A DNA stretch of 35,874 bases, from assembly GCA_964522665.1 (NCBI GenBank), contig CAZFVY010000075.1, positions 1-35,874 on the forward strand, read 5' to 3'. Source of the stretch: CAZFVY01 sp964522665. GTDB lineage: Bacteria; Verrucomicrobiota; Verrucomicrobiia; Limisphaerales; CAZFVY01. Both the position numbers and the translations under genes were made by a program. Below are positions 6,742 to 14,219 of this stretch, piece after piece. Every line of letters starts with the position of its first letter. The stretch's first letter is position 1. The notes under the pieces are model-generated. The model was not told where the DNA came from. It searched no databases and saw nothing but the letters and a program-made list of their open reading frames with translations.

Positions 6742-6898
6742 CGTCCTTGTGAATTTGGCGGAGGAGAAGGATTTCGCCCGCGATTTCCGCGAGATTTTTC
6801 AGGCGGCGGGATCTTCGTTGCTGCTTGTGTTTCAGGACGCGGACTTGCCCCCGGCGCGAGCTGTCGATCCAAAACGCCTTTTGCGGGCTTTGCGGTGA
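6698..6898 (+). pseudogene. Truncated PIN-like toxin fragment
   Basis: The frame reads PDSNVLVNLAEEKDFARDF followed by REIFQAAGSSLLLV. This fits the first acidic strand (DxNVLV) and following helix and strand of a PIN ribonuclease toxin. After about 45 residues the similarity stops (FQDADLPPARAVDPK...) and the frame ends at 6898. The other acidic residues and the C-terminal half of the domain are absent. No other frame continues the domain, so I treat it as a 3'-truncated toxin remnant. It overlaps the preceding antitoxin-like gene, as many TA operons do. Confidence 0.4.
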
Positions 6899-6999
6899 AC
6901 AACGTCGCGAGAGAGTACCACAGCGAATCGTCGCCGAATGCAGAACGCGCTTCGACCACCGATGATGCTCCAGTCGGCGGTTTTCCGTTCGTCACGATG

Positions 7000-7233
7000 T
7001 CAGACGCCATGCTCGGGCGGATCCACATCCGGGACGGCTGCGAGATAATGCTCCAAGTCCTCCATTTGGCCTGCGGCCGCTTCGCGCCGCATATAGTCCA
7101 TCGTCGTCACCACTGCAAGCTTCTCTGCGGCGGCTGAGGCGAGGAACTGATTCAAGGTATAACCCTCTTTCGCCGCGAGGGCTTCGATGTTTTTCTTCAG
7201 CGAATCTGGCAGATCAATCGTTACCGAACTCAT
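7000..7233 (-). CDS. Ribbon-helix-helix (HicB/CopG-like) antitoxin
   Basis: Predicted 77-residue protein starting MSSVTIDLPDSLKKNIEALAAKEGY, a typical ribbon-helix-helix DNA-binding N-terminus (beta strand VTIDLP, then two helices with TLNQFLASAAAEKL). It ends in an acidic tail (MEDLEHYLAAVPDVDPPE). Proteins of this shape are antitoxins that bind DNA and neutralise PIN toxins. The ATG at 7233 is chosen over a frame extended to 7305 because the extension is not RHH-like and overlaps the remnant of a PIN gene. That remnant ends 19 nt upstream on the same strand, so this is an orphan antitoxin of a broken module. Confidence 0.8.
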   Translation of the reverse strand: MSSVTIDLPDSLKKNIEALAAKEGYTLNQFLASAAAEKLAVVTTMDYMRREAAAGQMEDLEHYLAAVPDVDPPEHGV

Positions 7234-7252
7234 AATTTGGATCGAATCAGTG

Positions 7253-7375
7253 TCAAGAATTGCGGGGCGACACCGCGTTGACGCCAAGCAGCGCGGAACC
7301 TTCAAAATCCTTCACGCGATGGGTCACAAAATACGGGCAACCGGCGGCAAAAGCCAGTTCCAACACCATGGCGCT
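7253..7375 (-). pseudogene. C-terminal remnant of a PIN-domain toxin
   Basis: Read on the minus strand, 7375-7253 encodes about 40 residues ending in a TGA. They include ELAFAAGCPYFVTHRVKDF and EGSALLGVNAVSPRNS, which match the C-terminal third of PIN toxins (an 'AA..C..iVTHn.rdF' strand-helix with the last acidic residue D in KDF, then 'GV.avsP' ). An in-frame TAA lies directly upstream (about 7378), so the N-terminal two thirds of the toxin are gone. The fragment sits 19 nt upstream of the RHH antitoxin gene on the same strand, where a PIN partner is expected. It is too short for standard gene calling. Confidence 0.65.
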
Positions 7376-7408
7376 TTACGTTATGACCTCGGTGATTACG
7401 CTATCGTT

Positions 7409-7639
7409 ATGTTGCTTAAACTTAAACTTCGTAAAGTCGGCAACTCGGTGGGGGTGATCCTGCCGAAGGTGGCCCTCAGGCATCTTAACGTGGAGGAAGG
7501 CGATTCGTTGTCCGCGACAGAGGGGCCGGATGGCAGCCTGCGGCTAAGTCCTTCCAGGCCGGACGTGACGCGTCAGATGGAGGTTATGCGGCGCGTCATG
7601 AAGCGTTATCGGCACACGTTGCGCGAATTGGCAAAATGA
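7409..7639 (+). CDS. AbrB/MazE-type antitoxin
   Basis: Predicted 76-residue SpoVT/AbrB swapped-hairpin protein: LKLKLRKVGNSVGVILPKVALRHLNVEEGDSL is the classic AbrB/MazE DNA-binding fold, followed by a helical tail (MEVMRRVMKRYRHTLRELAK) that would wrap a toxin. The ATG at 7409 is chosen because the domain begins there. The longer upstream frame overlaps the PIN remnant on the other strand. Its stop TGA overlaps an ATG (ATGA), the usual coupling to a downstream toxin gene, but that frame hits a stop at codon 6 (see next entry). Confidence 0.85.
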   Translation: MLLKLKLRKVGNSVGVILPKVALRHLNVEEGDSLSATEGPDGSLRLSPSRPDVTRQMEVMRRVMKRYRHTLRELAK

Positions 7640-7740
7640 CGGCCCCGGAGTGAGTTATCGGCGGAGTCGTATTGGCGGCCGGGGAAATGAACGAAGCGGC
7701 TTACTCGGCGTGGTTGAAGGCCAATTCAGAAAAAGCCTGA
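7636..7740 (+). pseudogene. Possible Doc-type toxin start, interrupted by an in-frame stop
   Basis: The ATG overlapping the AbrB stop opens MTAPE, then TGA, then continues in the same frame as VIGGVVLAAGEMNEAAYSAWL... to another stop at 7738-7740. If the TGA were TGG, the N-terminus PEWVIGGVVLAAGE would fit the start of death-on-curing (Doc/Fic) toxins, which commonly follow this antitoxin type. The HPFxxGN Fic motif is not present anywhere downstream. I call it a decayed toxin at low confidence. Confidence 0.35.
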
Positions 7741-7863
7741 CCCCAGCGTCTCCGCCGAGCGTCGCTCCATGCGTGCGGCGAGCGCCTGATCGCCGTTCTC
7801 TTGGAGTTGTTTTGGCCAGATCCCCACGCCCAAATCATTTTACCGGGTCGGAACCCGCTACCC

Positions 7864-9180
7864 TTACGGGCGAAGCGGCAAAAAGCGAATTCTCCGTACG
7901 TAGCCATAGTCACTCTCACAGACCAGGATATTTCCGTCCGCGTCGAGCGTGACGCTGCGTCCCTCGCTGATCGTCGGTATCGGCGTGTAAAAGAAAGCCC
8001 CGTCACCCGCGTGCGTGCGACCGCCCCCGCCGTTGAGCATGAGGTGAACCATTCCGGCGACATCCAAATACCAAAGCTGGCTGCCGTCGTGCGTCAATAA
8101 AAGGTAGCCGCCCGTCGGCGCCGCCCAAACGCCGCGAACCCCATACAGGCCGGTTTGCAGCGCGGGAAGGCCGTCGCCGCCCCCGGATGCGGCGCCATTG
8201 CCCGCGATCACGACGCTCGAACCCGACGGCGTCATGCGGTAAACGAGGTTGGCCCCCCGATCGCAGACAATCAGGTCGGCGCCGGCCTCGACGATGAAAT
8301 CACCCAACTCGGTGAAGTTCGCGGCGAGCGTCTTCACGCCCTGCGCGGGAGTCCATTGCCGGAGTTTGGTTCCCGCGCAAAAGTAGCAGAGCGATTCACT
8401 TTCGTTGACCCAGAGTCCGCGTCCAATGCTCACGGGCGAGCCATCGGGCGTCGCCATGAATAACGTCGTCATAATCCCGTTGGTATTCACGCGGCGAATC
8501 CTCCCGTTGCTCGTGTCGAAAACATAGACCACCCCATCGGAGCGCACCCACTCGCCGTTGGGGAAATTCAACTGCAAACTGGTCGCCAACGCCGGTCCAT
8601 CCCCGTTGAAACCGCCCACGTGCGTTCCGGCGTGGGTGTGGATCGTGCCGTCGGGCGTGATTCTGAGAATGGAGTGGCTGTCCTTGTCAGCGACATAAAC
8701 GTTCCCCGCGCGGTCCGCCATGGCGAAATGCGGGCGCGACAACGCAGCCAAACGCGCCGGTCCGCCTTCAAACGAAGATTGCCAGTAACTGACGCCATCC
8801 ACCTGCCCAACCCCGGCGCCGGCGATGGTTTCCAGCAGGCCATAGGAGTAAACGAAGTTCAAAAAACCCATCGGCGTTCCCGGAACGTCCACCGAACGCA
8901 GCCGATAAAACGACGATGAGCTAAGGTTAGGAACGCTCGCCTGCGCCTCGGTATTGGTGGAAAATGCGTTCCGCAACGGCGCCCACGGGCCGCCCGGACT
9001 CGCGGCGGATTCAAGCGTGCAAATTCCTGGCACCGAAGCGCCCGCCCAGGCAAGCGTTCCATCTCGCGACAGCGAACTCACGCGCAGATCGGCCGCCGCC
9101 TCCGCCATGACGCCGGGCGACGCCAGCGCCAGCATCACGAATGTTCGTTGGATTATTCTTATCAGCGTGACAGCCAGCAT
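7864..9180 (-). CDS. Secreted NHL-type beta-propeller protein
   Basis: Predicted 438-residue exported protein. A signal peptide (ending near SPGVMAEAAAD) follows an ATG at 9180; a GTG at 9204 is an alternative start. Residues of about 40-110 hold a short beta-module (LAWAGASVPGICTLESAASPGGPWAPL...SSFYRLRSVDVPG) seen at the C-termini of other secreted proteins here. The rest is a repeated 'D..GNVYVAD.....I.RITPDG.I.T.AG....G..GDG..A' pattern, the hallmark of NHL repeats forming a six-bladed propeller. Blades are visible as FAMADRAGNVYVADKDSHSILRI, VVYVFDTSNGRIRRV, DLIVCDRGANLVYRM and NILVCESDYGYVRRI. NHL propellers bind proteins or carbohydrate, or act as lyases; no catalytic residues can be assigned. 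It stands alone on its strand. Confidence 0.88.
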   Translation of the reverse strand: MLAVTLIRIIQRTFVMLALASPGVMAEAAADLRVSSLSRDGTLAWAGASVPGICTLESAASPGGPWAPLRNAFSTNTEAQASVPNLSSSSFYRLRSVDVPGTPMGFLNFVYSYGLLETIAGAGVGQVDGVSYWQSSFEGGPARLAALSRPHFAMADRAGNVYVADKDSHSILRITPDGTIHTHAGTHVGGFNGDGPALATSLQLNFPNGEWVRSDGVVYVFDTSNGRIRRVNTNGIMTTLFMATPDGSPVSIGRGLWVNESESLCYFCAGTKLRQWTPAQGVKTLAANFTELGDFIVEAGADLIVCDRGANLVYRMTPSGSSVVIAGNGAASGGGDGLPALQTGLYGVRGVWAAPTGGYLLLTHDGSQLWYLDVAGMVHLMLNGGGGRTHAGDGAFFYTPIPTISEGRSVTLDADGNILVCESDYGYVRRIRFLPLRP

Positions 9181-9239
9181 GTCCCACGGAACATACCGTA
9201 CCACAAGCCCAGCGCGCGAGGAGAGAGCGTACCGGACAC

Positions 9240-9258
9240 GGCAAGCGTGAAGCTTGCC
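9240..9258. repeat. Perfect 7-bp hairpin upstream of a small ORF
   Basis: ggcaagc-gtgaa-gcttgcc forms a 7-bp stem with a 5-nt loop, 8 nt before the ATG of the small ORF at 9267 and about 60 nt upstream of the minus-strand NHL gene start. No T-run follows on either strand. It could be a protein-binding site or an RNA hairpin; the role is unknown. Confidence 0.4.
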
Positions 9259-9266
9259 AACTTCGA

Positions 9267-9449
9267 ATGCAAAGCGCGATACTCGCTAAAGTCTTCCGTC
9301 GGGCGTTACAAGTATCCGAAGCCAGCTCGCGCTGCGACGCCCGCGCCCTCTACGGCCCGGAATTTGCCGAGGCGCTTTCCGCCAAGCCCAGTTCCGCGTT
9401 CTTCGCTGAAGGCTCGCCCGTCACGGTCTATCGGGGCGTGACGCTCTGA
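9267..9449 (+). CDS. Small ORF of unknown function
   Basis: A 60-residue frame from ATG 9267 (MQSAILAKVFRRAL...ALYGPEFAEALSAKPSSAFF...SPVTVYRGVTL). The composition is protein-like: balanced, with the segment LYGPEFAEALSAKPSSAFFAEGSPV reading as a sensible helix-turn. There is no signal peptide, transmembrane helix or recognised domain. It lies in a 325-bp space between a minus-strand and a plus-strand gene. It may be a genuine small protein or the tail of a decayed gene. Confidence 0.35.
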   Translation: MQSAILAKVFRRALQVSEASSRCDARALYGPEFAEALSAKPSSAFFAEGSPVTVYRGVTL

Positions 9450-9505
9450 GCCGGCCTTATCAGCCGGGCTTGAAAACAGGCCCGGGTTTCGCTCAGAATC
9501 GGGCC

Positions 9506-10375
9506 GTGAAATTCTTCACCCTGGTCGCTTCCGCCGTTTGGGTCACCGCGGCGCTGCGCGGAACCGCGGCGGAGGCCGTGCCGGTTGAGTTGATAAAGGA
9601 CATTGAATATGCCCGGATCGGCGAGGTGAGTTTGAAACTCGATTTGCGCCTGCCGGCGGGAGCCGCGCGGGCGCCGTTGATTGTCTGGGTGCATGGCGGA
9701 GCCTGGCGGGGCGGGTCAAAAACCGGCGTACCGATCGCGAAGCTGGTGTCCGAGGGATACGCCATCGCCAGCGTGGACTACCGGCTCTCCACTCAGGCGC
9801 GGTTTCCGGCGCAAATCCACGACCTCAAGGCGGCGATTCGTTTCCTGCGGGGGCATGGGGACCAATGGCATTTGCCAACCGCGAAAATCGTGATCGCCGG
9901 TGATTCGGCCGGCGGACACCTCGCGGCGCTGGTCGGCGTCTCGAACGGGAACCCGCAACTGGAGGGTAAGGTCGGCGCTGATCGCGCGCAAACCTCAAGC
10001 GTGCAAGGCATCATCAGCTTTTACGGCGCCGCGAATTTGACGACGATCCTGAGCCAATCCACGCCGCACGGCCTGAGCGTGCGCGTCCCGGCGCTCGAGT
10101 TGTTGCTCGGCGCGCAGCCCGGGGACGTTCCCGAGCTTGCCCGCCTGGCCAGCCCGGTTTTCCATGTTGATCCCAGCGATCCGCCCCTGCTTCTATTTCA
10201 CGGCGATCACGACGCGCAAATGCCGATCAACCAATCTCACGAGCTTTGCGGCGCTTACGAGAAAGCGAAGGCGCCGGTCGAATTCGTCGTGGTCCACGGG
10301 GCCGGCCACGGCGGCAACGCTTTCTACGACGAGGAGCGTCTGGCGATCGTGCGGCGGTTCCTGCAAAAATACTAG
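9506..10375 (+). CDS. Secreted alpha/beta hydrolase (esterase/lipase, HGG family)
   Basis: Predicted 289-residue exported esterase of the hormone-sensitive-lipase/BD-FAE-like alpha/beta hydrolase group. A GTG at 9506 is chosen because it begins a clean signal peptide (KFFTLVASAVWVTAALRGTAAEA); a TTG at 9470 would add 12 hydrophilic residues. The oxyanion motif VHGGAW is at 62-67, nucleophile S134 lies in AGDSAGGH, acid D236 in HGDHDAQMP, and base H268 in GAGHGGN. The substrate is likely an ester, such as an acetylated or feruloylated glycan or a lipid, but cannot be specified. It converges on the large histidine-kinase operon, with a short hairpin in the gap. Confidence 0.92.
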   Translation: MKFFTLVASAVWVTAALRGTAAEAVPVELIKDIEYARIGEVSLKLDLRLPAGAARAPLIVWVHGGAWRGGSKTGVPIAKLVSEGYAIASVDYRLSTQARFPAQIHDLKAAIRFLRGHGDQWHLPTAKIVIAGDSAGGHLAALVGVSNGNPQLEGKVGADRAQTSSVQGIISFYGAANLTTILSQSTPHGLSVRVPALELLLGAQPGDVPELARLASPVFHVDPSDPPLLLFHGDHDAQMPINQSHELCGAYEKAKAPVEFVVVHGAGHGGNAFYDEERLAIVRRFLQKY

Positions 10376-10446
10376 CCGGCGCGAGTCCGTGAACGCGACT
10401 AGGGCAGCGGCGACCTCCCCGGCGGACCGCGTTTTGCCGACGCGGA

Positions 10447-10461
10447 TCCCCTCGTAGGGGA
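10447..10461. terminator. Possible bidirectional hairpin between convergent genes
   Basis: tcccct-cgt-agggga is a 6-bp perfect stem with a 3-nt loop, lying in the 98-bp gap between the esterase (plus) and the histidine kinase (minus). On the plus side a short T-run (cttttat) follows about 10 nt later. Position is right for a shared terminator, but the U-tract is weak. Confidence 0.35.
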
Positions 10462-10473
10462 CGGGTCGCGCTT

Positions 10474-13400
10474 TTATCCCCCCGGCCGTAATCCCGAAGC
10501 GGCGAGACTCGCGCGCACTGCTTCCCCCAGAACGCTCGGATTGAAAGGCTTGGCCAGGAAATTGACGCCCTCCTGCAACGGAAAGTCCTTGCCCGCGATG
10601 TCCGGGCTATAGCCGCTGGTGTAGATCACCGGAAGTAGCGGCGCGTCGCGGTGCAATCGGCGCGCGAGGTCGCGGCCGCTCATCCCTTCCGGCATCAGCA
10701 TGTCGGTCAGCAAAAGGCGAATCTCGCCGCGGTGCTTTTTCCAAAGGTCGAGCGCGACCAGGCCGTTGGGGGCGTCGAGCACGCTGTAACCCATTCGGCG
10801 GAGGATTCTGCACCCGAGACTCCGCAGGGCGGGCTCGTCCTCCACCAACAGGATGGTTTCCTTGCCCCCCGGTGGCAGCGCGCGGGACACCGCGGTCCCG
10901 GCCGGGTCCGAATCCGGCCCCGACGCCGACGCGTCGGCCGCCGGCAGATAGATCCGCACGACGGTGCCGGCTCCGACCTCGCTGTGGACCGTGACCCAGC
11001 CACTATGCTGCTGCACGATGCCGTAAACCGTGGCCAGGCCGAGGCCGGTTCCCTTGCCGACATCCTTCGTCGTGAAAAACGGCTCGAAGATTTTCGGCAG
11101 CACCTCGGGCGGGATGCCGCAACCGGTATCGCGGACGGAGAGCGACGCAAACCGGCCCGGAACGGCCTGCGGCATCTCCGCCGCCTGCTCGCTCGTGAGT
11201 TCGACTGACGCCGCGGTCTCGATGACGAGCGACCCACCGTTCGGCATCGCGTCACGGGCATTGACCACGAGATTCAAGAGCGCCTGCCCCAGCATGCCGG
11301 CGTCGGCCCGGACCAGCGTCGCCTGCGCGGTGTAATGGAGGTCCATCTTGATGTCCTCCCCCACGATGCGTTGGAGCATGCGCGTCATGTTGAAGACCAC
11401 CTCGCTCAAATCGAGCGTCTTGAGCTGCATGGTTTGCTGCCGGCTGAACGCGAGCAATTGCCGCGTGAGGTTCGCGGCCCGCGTCGTGGCCTGGCCGATT
11501 TCCTCAATCGATTCCAGCAAATCCGGAGACAAACCTGAACCCAGGCGCATCAGGTTCACGTGGCAGTCGATGATCGTCAGCAGGTTATTGAAATCGTGCG
11601 CCACGCCGCCCGAAAGCTGGCCGATCGCCTCCATCTTCTGCACTTGTCGAAGCTGATCCTCCAGGCGCCGCCGCTCAAGCTCCGCTTCCAATTGTTCGGT
11701 AATGTCGGCGCACGTTCCGCGCAATTGGGTCGGTTGACCCGCCGCGTCCCGGATAACCGCCGCTTCGATGCGCAGGTGGCGCACGTCACCGCCGGACGGG
11801 GAGACGCGATAGACGAGGTCTTCGCTCGGCTGGCCGCGCAGCAAAGCCTGATAATGCGCCAACAACCGCTCCCGATCCTCCGGCTGTACCAGCGCCATGA
11901 ATTCTTCATAGGTGGGATTCCCCTGCTCCACCGCGCGTCCGTGCAGGCGAAACATCTCGCGCGACCATTCGCCCCGATTGCTGGCCACGTCGAGTTCCCA
12001 ACTGCCGATCTTCGCCAGCGCCTGGGCTTCCTCGAGCCGCGCCTGGCTCTTGCGCAGGCTTTCCTCGGCCTGCTTGCGCTCGGTGACATCGAAAACCACA
12101 CCCGTCCAATAGGGCGGACAATCTTCCTTAACGGTTGGATGGGACTCAATGTGCAGCCACCGCGAACGGCCGGCGACGACGGCCCGGCCCTCCCACAGAA
12201 ACGGCGTTTTGTGCCGAATCGCTTCCACGTTGCGCCGGTCGAACTCCTCCCGATCGACCGGGTCGATCAGGGCGAACGCCACTTGGCGGTCGGCCATGAC
12301 TTTCGCGCGCTCGACGCCGGTGACTTCGCAGAATCGTTCGCTGACGAATTCAAAATGGAAGTCCTGCTCGGAACTGGCGGTCATGCGATACACGCCCAGC
12401 GGCACACTGGCGACCAATTCCTGGTAAAGGTGGCGGCTCTCGGCCAGTTCGGCCAGGGCGCGTTCACGTTCGGTAATGTCGCTGGCCATCGCCAGAAACC
12501 CGGTGATGGCGCCCACGGCGTCACGCACCGCGGTGATCACGAGATAGACGCGCAGCCGGGTCCCATCCTTTCGCGCGCAGGTCCATTCCCGCGCCTCGCG
12601 CTGACCCCGCCTCACCGACTCGACGAACACGTCAAACCCGCGGATTGGGCGTCCGAACGCCGTTGACAGTTCCGCGCTGCGGATCGCCAGTTCCAGCGGC
12701 AGGTGCCACGCGGCAAGGCTCATTTTTCCGGTCACCTCCGCCGCCAGGTAGCCGAGCATTCTCTCGGCGCCCGAGTTGAACAAGGTGACGGTCCCGTGGG
12801 TGTCGGTCGAGATAATCCCCACCTCGGTCGCCGCGTCAAAGACGTTTTGAATGCGGGCGCTGGCCTCCCGCAAGTCAGCGTCCCGATTCCCGATGACTTC
12901 GAGCATCTGATTGAAGGCGTGCGCCAGCCGGCCGAGTTCATCCTTCCGGGGCGTGGTAGCCCGGATGGAATAATCATTGTGTTCCGTGACGTGGGCGGTC
13001 GTCTCCACGAGGGCGGCCAGCGGGCTTAGCACATGACGGCGAACCCCCCGGATAAGCACGGCTCCGACGACCGCGAGCGCCAGCAGGACGGCGCCAGCCA
13101 TGATCGCGTACTGCGAGAGACGCGCGTGGAGCGGCGGCAGCGCCTCCATCAGATAAAGCGAGCCGATCGCCACCCCTTCATTGTTCCGCACGGGCCACCA
13201 CAACGAGAGGTGACGCGCGGTGAACTCATGGCCAACCGATTTCGGCGCCGGGGGAATTGAAGCTCCGGCTCCATCCCGTCGATACGCGGCGAACACCCGA
13301 TTGGTGTTGTAGAGCGCGGCCAGAACGATCGCGCGATCCTCGCAATGCTTGTTCAGCCCCTTGACGGCCGCCTCTTTGAGACCGAAATCCAACGGGGCCG

Positions 13401-13578
13401 ACAGCACCTCTTCCAGCACCCGCGCCTCGGCGCTCAACTGACTGACCGCCCGCGGCCGGAAAGTCGTCAGCTCGAAAAACACCGCGGCGACCGTCACGCA
13501 GAGTAACGCCAGCGCGCTCGCGAGCACGATCAACCAGACGAGCCGCTGTCGCACGGAAACGTGAGCGAAGGTGGTCAC
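10474..13578 (-). CDS. Membrane hybrid histidine kinase (HAMP-PAS-PAS-PAS-HisKA-HATPase-REC)
   Basis: Predicted 1034-residue hybrid sensor kinase. Transmembrane helices at about 12-36 and 155-177 enclose a periplasmic sensor of about 120 residues. It is followed by HAMP (about 178-232), three PAS domains (about 240-372, 380-505, 520-635), and a HisKA domain with phospho-acceptor H661 in GGVAHDFNNLLT. The ATPase domain shows N box NLVVNARDAMPNGG, G1 DTGCGIPP, F box FEPFFTTK and G2 GKGTGLGLA. A C-terminal receiver (from about 908) has acceptor D959 in LLTDMLMP and a conserved K in FLAKPF. The GTG at 13578 lies 4 nt after the upstream stop; an ATG at 13638 would overlap the YfiR-like gene by 56 bp. 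It is the last gene of a TonB-receptor/YfiR-like/kinase operon. The output phosphotransfer partner is not in the window. Confidence 0.93.
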   Translation of the reverse strand: MTTFAHVSVRQRLVWLIVLASALALLCVTVAAVFFELTTFRPRAVSQLSAEARVLEEVLSAPLDFGLKEAAVKGLNKHCEDRAIVLAALYNTNRVFAAYRRDGAGASIPPAPKSVGHEFTARHLSLWWPVRNNEGVAIGSLYLMEALPPLHARLSQYAIMAGAVLLALAVVGAVLIRGVRRHVLSPLAALVETTAHVTEHNDYSIRATTPRKDELGRLAHAFNQMLEVIGNRDADLREASARIQNVFDAATEVGIISTDTHGTVTLFNSGAERMLGYLAAEVTGKMSLAAWHLPLELAIRSAELSTAFGRPIRGFDVFVESVRRGQREAREWTCARKDGTRLRVYLVITAVRDAVGAITGFLAMASDITERERALAELAESRHLYQELVASVPLGVYRMTASSEQDFHFEFVSERFCEVTGVERAKVMADRQVAFALIDPVDREEFDRRNVEAIRHKTPFLWEGRAVVAGRSRWLHIESHPTVKEDCPPYWTGVVFDVTERKQAEESLRKSQARLEEAQALAKIGSWELDVASNRGEWSREMFRLHGRAVEQGNPTYEEFMALVQPEDRERLLAHYQALLRGQPSEDLVYRVSPSGGDVRHLRIEAAVIRDAAGQPTQLRGTCADITEQLEAELERRRLEDQLRQVQKMEAIGQLSGGVAHDFNNLLTIIDCHVNLMRLGSGLSPDLLESIEEIGQATTRAANLTRQLLAFSRQQTMQLKTLDLSEVVFNMTRMLQRIVGEDIKMDLHYTAQATLVRADAGMLGQALLNLVVNARDAMPNGGSLVIETAASVELTSEQAAEMPQAVPGRFASLSVRDTGCGIPPEVLPKIFEPFFTTKDVGKGTGLGLATVYGIVQQHSGWVTVHSEVGAGTVVRIYLPAADASASGPDSDPAGTAVSRALPPGGKETILLVEDEPALRSLGCRILRRMGYSVLDAPNGLVALDLWKKHRGEIRLLLTDMLMPEGMSGRDLARRLHRDAPLLPVIYTSGYSPDIAGKDFPLQEGVNFLAKPFNPSVLGEAVRASLAASGLRPGG

Positions 13579-13582
13579 GGGT

Positions 13583-14203
13583 TTATTCAACGGGCGGGCG
13601 TTTATAAACCTTCGACGCGACGCCCAGCATCTTCTCACTCAACTCGAACCGATTCTCCGCGCTGGCGGCCAGGCTCGCTTCGAAACGGACCGTTTTGTTC
13701 TTAATGACAAAATGCAGCACGCCGCCGTGTTCGATGGTCCGCTCGGACTCACCCACGGTGACAATCGGTTTGCCCTTCAACGCCTTGAACCATTCCGCTT
13801 CGTAACGCGCCTCCGCCTCGGCGATGAAGATCAACTGACAACCGGCGGCTTCCTCCAATGTCTCGATCCGGCGCGCCGTAACGGGCCGCGAACTGACCAC
13901 CCCGGCCGCCTGCCGTTCGACCTCCTTGAAGAGCGAATCTCCGGCCACCACTCCGATCACAATGGGCGAATTCGTCGCCGCGAACGCGTTGGCGGGCCAG
14001 GTCGTGTATTGGGTGAACTTGACCAGGAAGCCCGCCTTCACCTCGTAATCCAGCGCGGCGAATGGCTGGGCTGACACCCGCCCGCAGAGCGCGAGTAAAA
14101 CGCCCGCCAGAAGTCCCCCCACGACCGCCATCTGACGCGAAGCCGAGGTTCGCTCTCGCCCGCGACGGCTTCGCCGGCGGCCTCCCAACGTGTCCCAAAT
14201 CAT
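13583..14203 (-). CDS. YfiR-family (DUF4154) periplasmic protein
   Basis: Predicted 206-residue YfiR/DUF4154 protein. A signal anchor or peptide (VVGGLLAGVLLALCGRVSAQ) precedes the family opening 'DYEVKAGFLVKFTQYTTWP', followed by 'PIVIGVVAGDSLFKEVE', 'LIFIAEAEARYEAEWFKALKGKPIVTVGES' and 'GGVLHFVIKNKTVRFEASLAAS' with 'LSEKMLGVASKVY' at the end. In Pseudomonas, YfiR is the periplasmic brake on the membrane diguanylate cyclase YfiN. Here the neighbour is a histidine kinase instead. Start: ATG 14203 has GGAAGG about 9 nt upstream; ATG 14209 is only 3 nt from it. Gaps to neighbours are 14 nt (TonB receptor) and 4 nt (kinase), so this is a tight operon. Confidence 0.9.
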   Translation of the reverse strand: MIWDTLGGRRRSRRGRERTSASRQMAVVGGLLAGVLLALCGRVSAQPFAALDYEVKAGFLVKFTQYTTWPANAFAATNSPIVIGVVAGDSLFKEVERQAAGVVSSRPVTARRIETLEEAAGCQLIFIAEAEARYEAEWFKALKGKPIVTVGESERTIEHGGVLHFVIKNKTVRFEASLAASAENRFELSEKMLGVASKVYKRPPVE

Positions 14204-14211
14204 TCGCATCG

Positions 14212-14219
14212 ACCTTCCT
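14212..14219 (-). promoter_or_regulatory. Shine-Dalgarno for the YfiR-like gene
   Basis: The minus strand reads TAGGAAGGTCGATGCGAATG: the TonB-receptor stop TAG is followed at once by GAAGG, which sits 9 nt before the second ATG (14203) and only 3 nt before the first (14209). This supports the second ATG as the start and tight translational coupling. Confidence 0.5.

Noticed and set aside
6895..7137. 80-codon plus-strand frame between the truncated PIN fragment and the RHH gene
   Set aside because: Its second half is antisense to the RHH antitoxin and the first half has no domain; no Shine-Dalgarno.
11560..12666. 368-codon plus-strand frame opposite the hybrid kinase
   Set aside because: Lies wholly inside the PAS/HisKA coding region on the other strand, where motifs are intact; it has no domain of its own.
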